Below are positions 21,666-22,500 of a DNA stretch of 22,500 nt, in pieces. Numbering within the stretch: the first letter of the stretch is position 1; each line of letters begins with the position of its first letter. The translations under genes were made by a program, and so were the position numbers. The notes beneath the pieces were generated by a model. That model ran no database searches and was not told the origin of the DNA. It saw nothing but the letters and a program-made list of their open reading frames with translations. The DNA comes from Planctomicrobium piriforme (GTDB lineage: Bacteria > Planctomycetota > Planctomycetia > Planctomycetales > Planctomycetaceae), in NCBI RefSeq assembly GCF_900113665.1, contig NZ_FOQD01000017.1, positions 1-22,500 on the forward strand, read 5' to 3'.

Positions 21666-22370
21666 TCACGAAAGCACGGTGGCCGGGACAGGGAGCGCGT
21701 CTCCATGCGGGATGGCGGTTTCGCGTCCCTCGAGGTGCCGCTGTTTCCACCGCAAACGACACAATTCGGCATGTTCCCGCAGAAAACGACCTGCGGTGGC
21801 TCCGTCTCCCTGTTCGAGTGCATCCACCGCGGGGTCATGTTCGGCGGCCCTGGCAACAAGGTGAGGTTCATGTCGCCGTGAGAGGTGAATTCGAACCCGG
21901 GCTTCGAACCCCAGGCTTTGCCAGGCTTCAATCAGGAGCGTGTTGTCGGATGCATCGACGATGGCCCGATGAAACTCGTCGTTGTGCAGGGCATAGCCGT
22001 GTGTGTCGCCGTCCGCCGCTGCCGAATGCAGGTTTTGGAGGATTTCACGCAGTTCTGAGACATTCCCCTTGAGCTTCGGAGCCGCAAGTTCGGCGGCGAG
22101 TTGCTCGAGCGCCCCACGGACTGAGTAGGCCTCGTCCATCTCGCGGTCGGTGATCGCCCGAACGTAGGTGCCGCGATACCGCTCCGACTCAACCAGCCGG
22201 AGTGAATGCAGCGACTCCAGAGCTTCTCGCACCGGTGTTTGACTGGTGTTAAACTCTTTTGCAATTTCAAGTTCGAGCAATCTCGAACCGGGAGGGAGAG
22301 TGCCGTCGATGATGCGCTGTTCGAGGACCGCCCGAATGCGATCGCTCATGGATTGGCGATTGATACCCAT
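21666..22370 (-). CDS. GntR-family transcriptional regulator with FCD domain
   Basis: The 234-residue protein has a winged helix-turn-helix of the GntR type (about 8-72; IIDGTLPPGSRLLELEIAKE and TSQTPVREALESLHSLRLVE are diagnostic) and an all-helical FCD effector domain (about 80-205). The FCD metal ligands are all visible: Asp131 and His134 in DEFHRAIVDAS, His178 in AAEHDPAVDALEQGD and His200 in LREHAELCR, so a metal plus a small carboxylate effector is plausible. A roughly 25-residue tail extends past the domain. The ATG at 22370 has a poor Shine-Dalgarno; ATG 22349 is a possible alternative. It is the first gene of the unit with the RND pump and adaptor and probably controls it. Confidence 0.93.
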   Translation of the reverse strand: MGINRQSMSDRIRAVLEQRIIDGTLPPGSRLLELEIAKEFNTSQTPVREALESLHSLRLVESERYRGTYVRAITDREMDEAYSVRGALEQLAAELAAPKLKGNVSELREILQNLHSAAADGDTHGYALHNDEFHRAIVDASDNTLLIEAWQSLGFEARVRIHLSRRHEPHLVARAAEHDPAVDALEQGDGATAGRFLREHAELCRLRWKQRHLEGRETAIPHGDALPVPATVLS

Positions 22371-22471
22371 GGTGCTGCAGCCCGTGGAGCCTTTTCTTCT
22401 TTGCTTACAGAAGCCGCCGGTGCAGATAGAGACAGGAGAAATCGAATCGCACGCGACGGATTCACTTCCAC

Positions 22472-22483
22472 ATTATCGATAAT
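22472..22483. promoter_or_regulatory. 12-bp palindrome, candidate operator of the GntR-RND unit
   Basis: ATTATCGATAAT is a perfect palindrome about 100 nt upstream of the GntR start, in the only sizeable non-coding stretch before this unit. GntR/FCD regulators commonly bind short palindromes near their own promoters. GATAAT within it could also serve as a -10 box on the minus strand. The link to this regulator is inferred from position only. Confidence 0.4.
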
Positions 22484-22500
22484 CGGACGGCCGGCAATCG

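Noticed and set aside
1..22500. CRISPR array, prophage, toxin-antitoxin pair or other defence island
   Set aside because: No regularly spaced direct repeats of CRISPR size, no phage structural genes and no recognisable toxin, nuclease or defence ATPase genes were seen.

Overview
The window looks like a chromosomal stretch of a member of the Planctomycetes. Three genes encode DUF1559 (SBP_bac_10) pseudopilin-like proteins with the hallmark FTLIELLVVIAIIA N-terminus and the C-terminal H-x9-DG motif, a family expanded almost only in this phylum. Small lipoproteins of the type usually found beside DUF1559 genes, a DUF1254 protein, an M50 protease with an SLTDAERRFLQRAS-type tail and a two-domain thioredoxin lipoprotein fit the same picture. 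Genus cannot be assigned from what is visible.

Layout. 1-88: C-terminal end of a + strand gene, possibly an IS630-like transposase. 122-2010 (- strand): a tRNA-Gly(GCC) with a good promoter, then tig (trigger factor) with an unusual His/Asp-rich tail and a clear terminator. 2107-3760 (-): a DUF1559 gene followed by a small lipoprotein gene. 4040-6957 (+): an M50 membrane protease, a degenerate heptamer array, a secreted protein of a conserved unknown family, and two tandem secreted paralogues sharing a 55-nt perfect repeat over their start sites. 7020-8441 (-): a secreted DUF1254/DUF1214 protein. 8641-9423 (+): a membrane-anchored protein that I read as a highly diverged DUF1559 relative. 9623-13125 (+): a second heptamer array, proS, a conserved unknown gene 2 nt after proS, and a lipoprotein with two thioredoxin domains. 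13585-16944 (+): tandem DUF1559 paralogues, then a small lipoprotein and a strong terminator. 17043-22483 (-): an apparent operon of GntR/FCD regulator, RND permease and RND adaptor, with a 12-bp palindrome upstream of the regulator.

How the genes relate. Trigger factor, tRNA-Gly and ProS serve translation and early folding. The two DUF1559-plus-lipoprotein sets probably act at the cell surface, but their functions are unknown. The GntR-RND-adaptor set is a self-contained efflux module without an outer-membrane channel gene in the window.

No CRISPR array, phage or complete insertion sequence was seen, and no multi-gene defence system. The most unusual signals are non-coding: (i) two arrays whose unit length (7 nt) is kept while the unit sequence decays; (ii) a 16-nt sequence containing the TAG stop codon and a small hairpin that is identical at the ends of two unrelated genes (tig and a DUF1559 gene); (iii) the 55-nt identical start-region repeat. 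Start sites were revised by eye for several genes (tig, both tandem paralogues, DUF1254, proS, the first lipoprotein, the second tandem DUF1559 gene and others); these are inferences from Shine-Dalgarno sequences and signal peptides.
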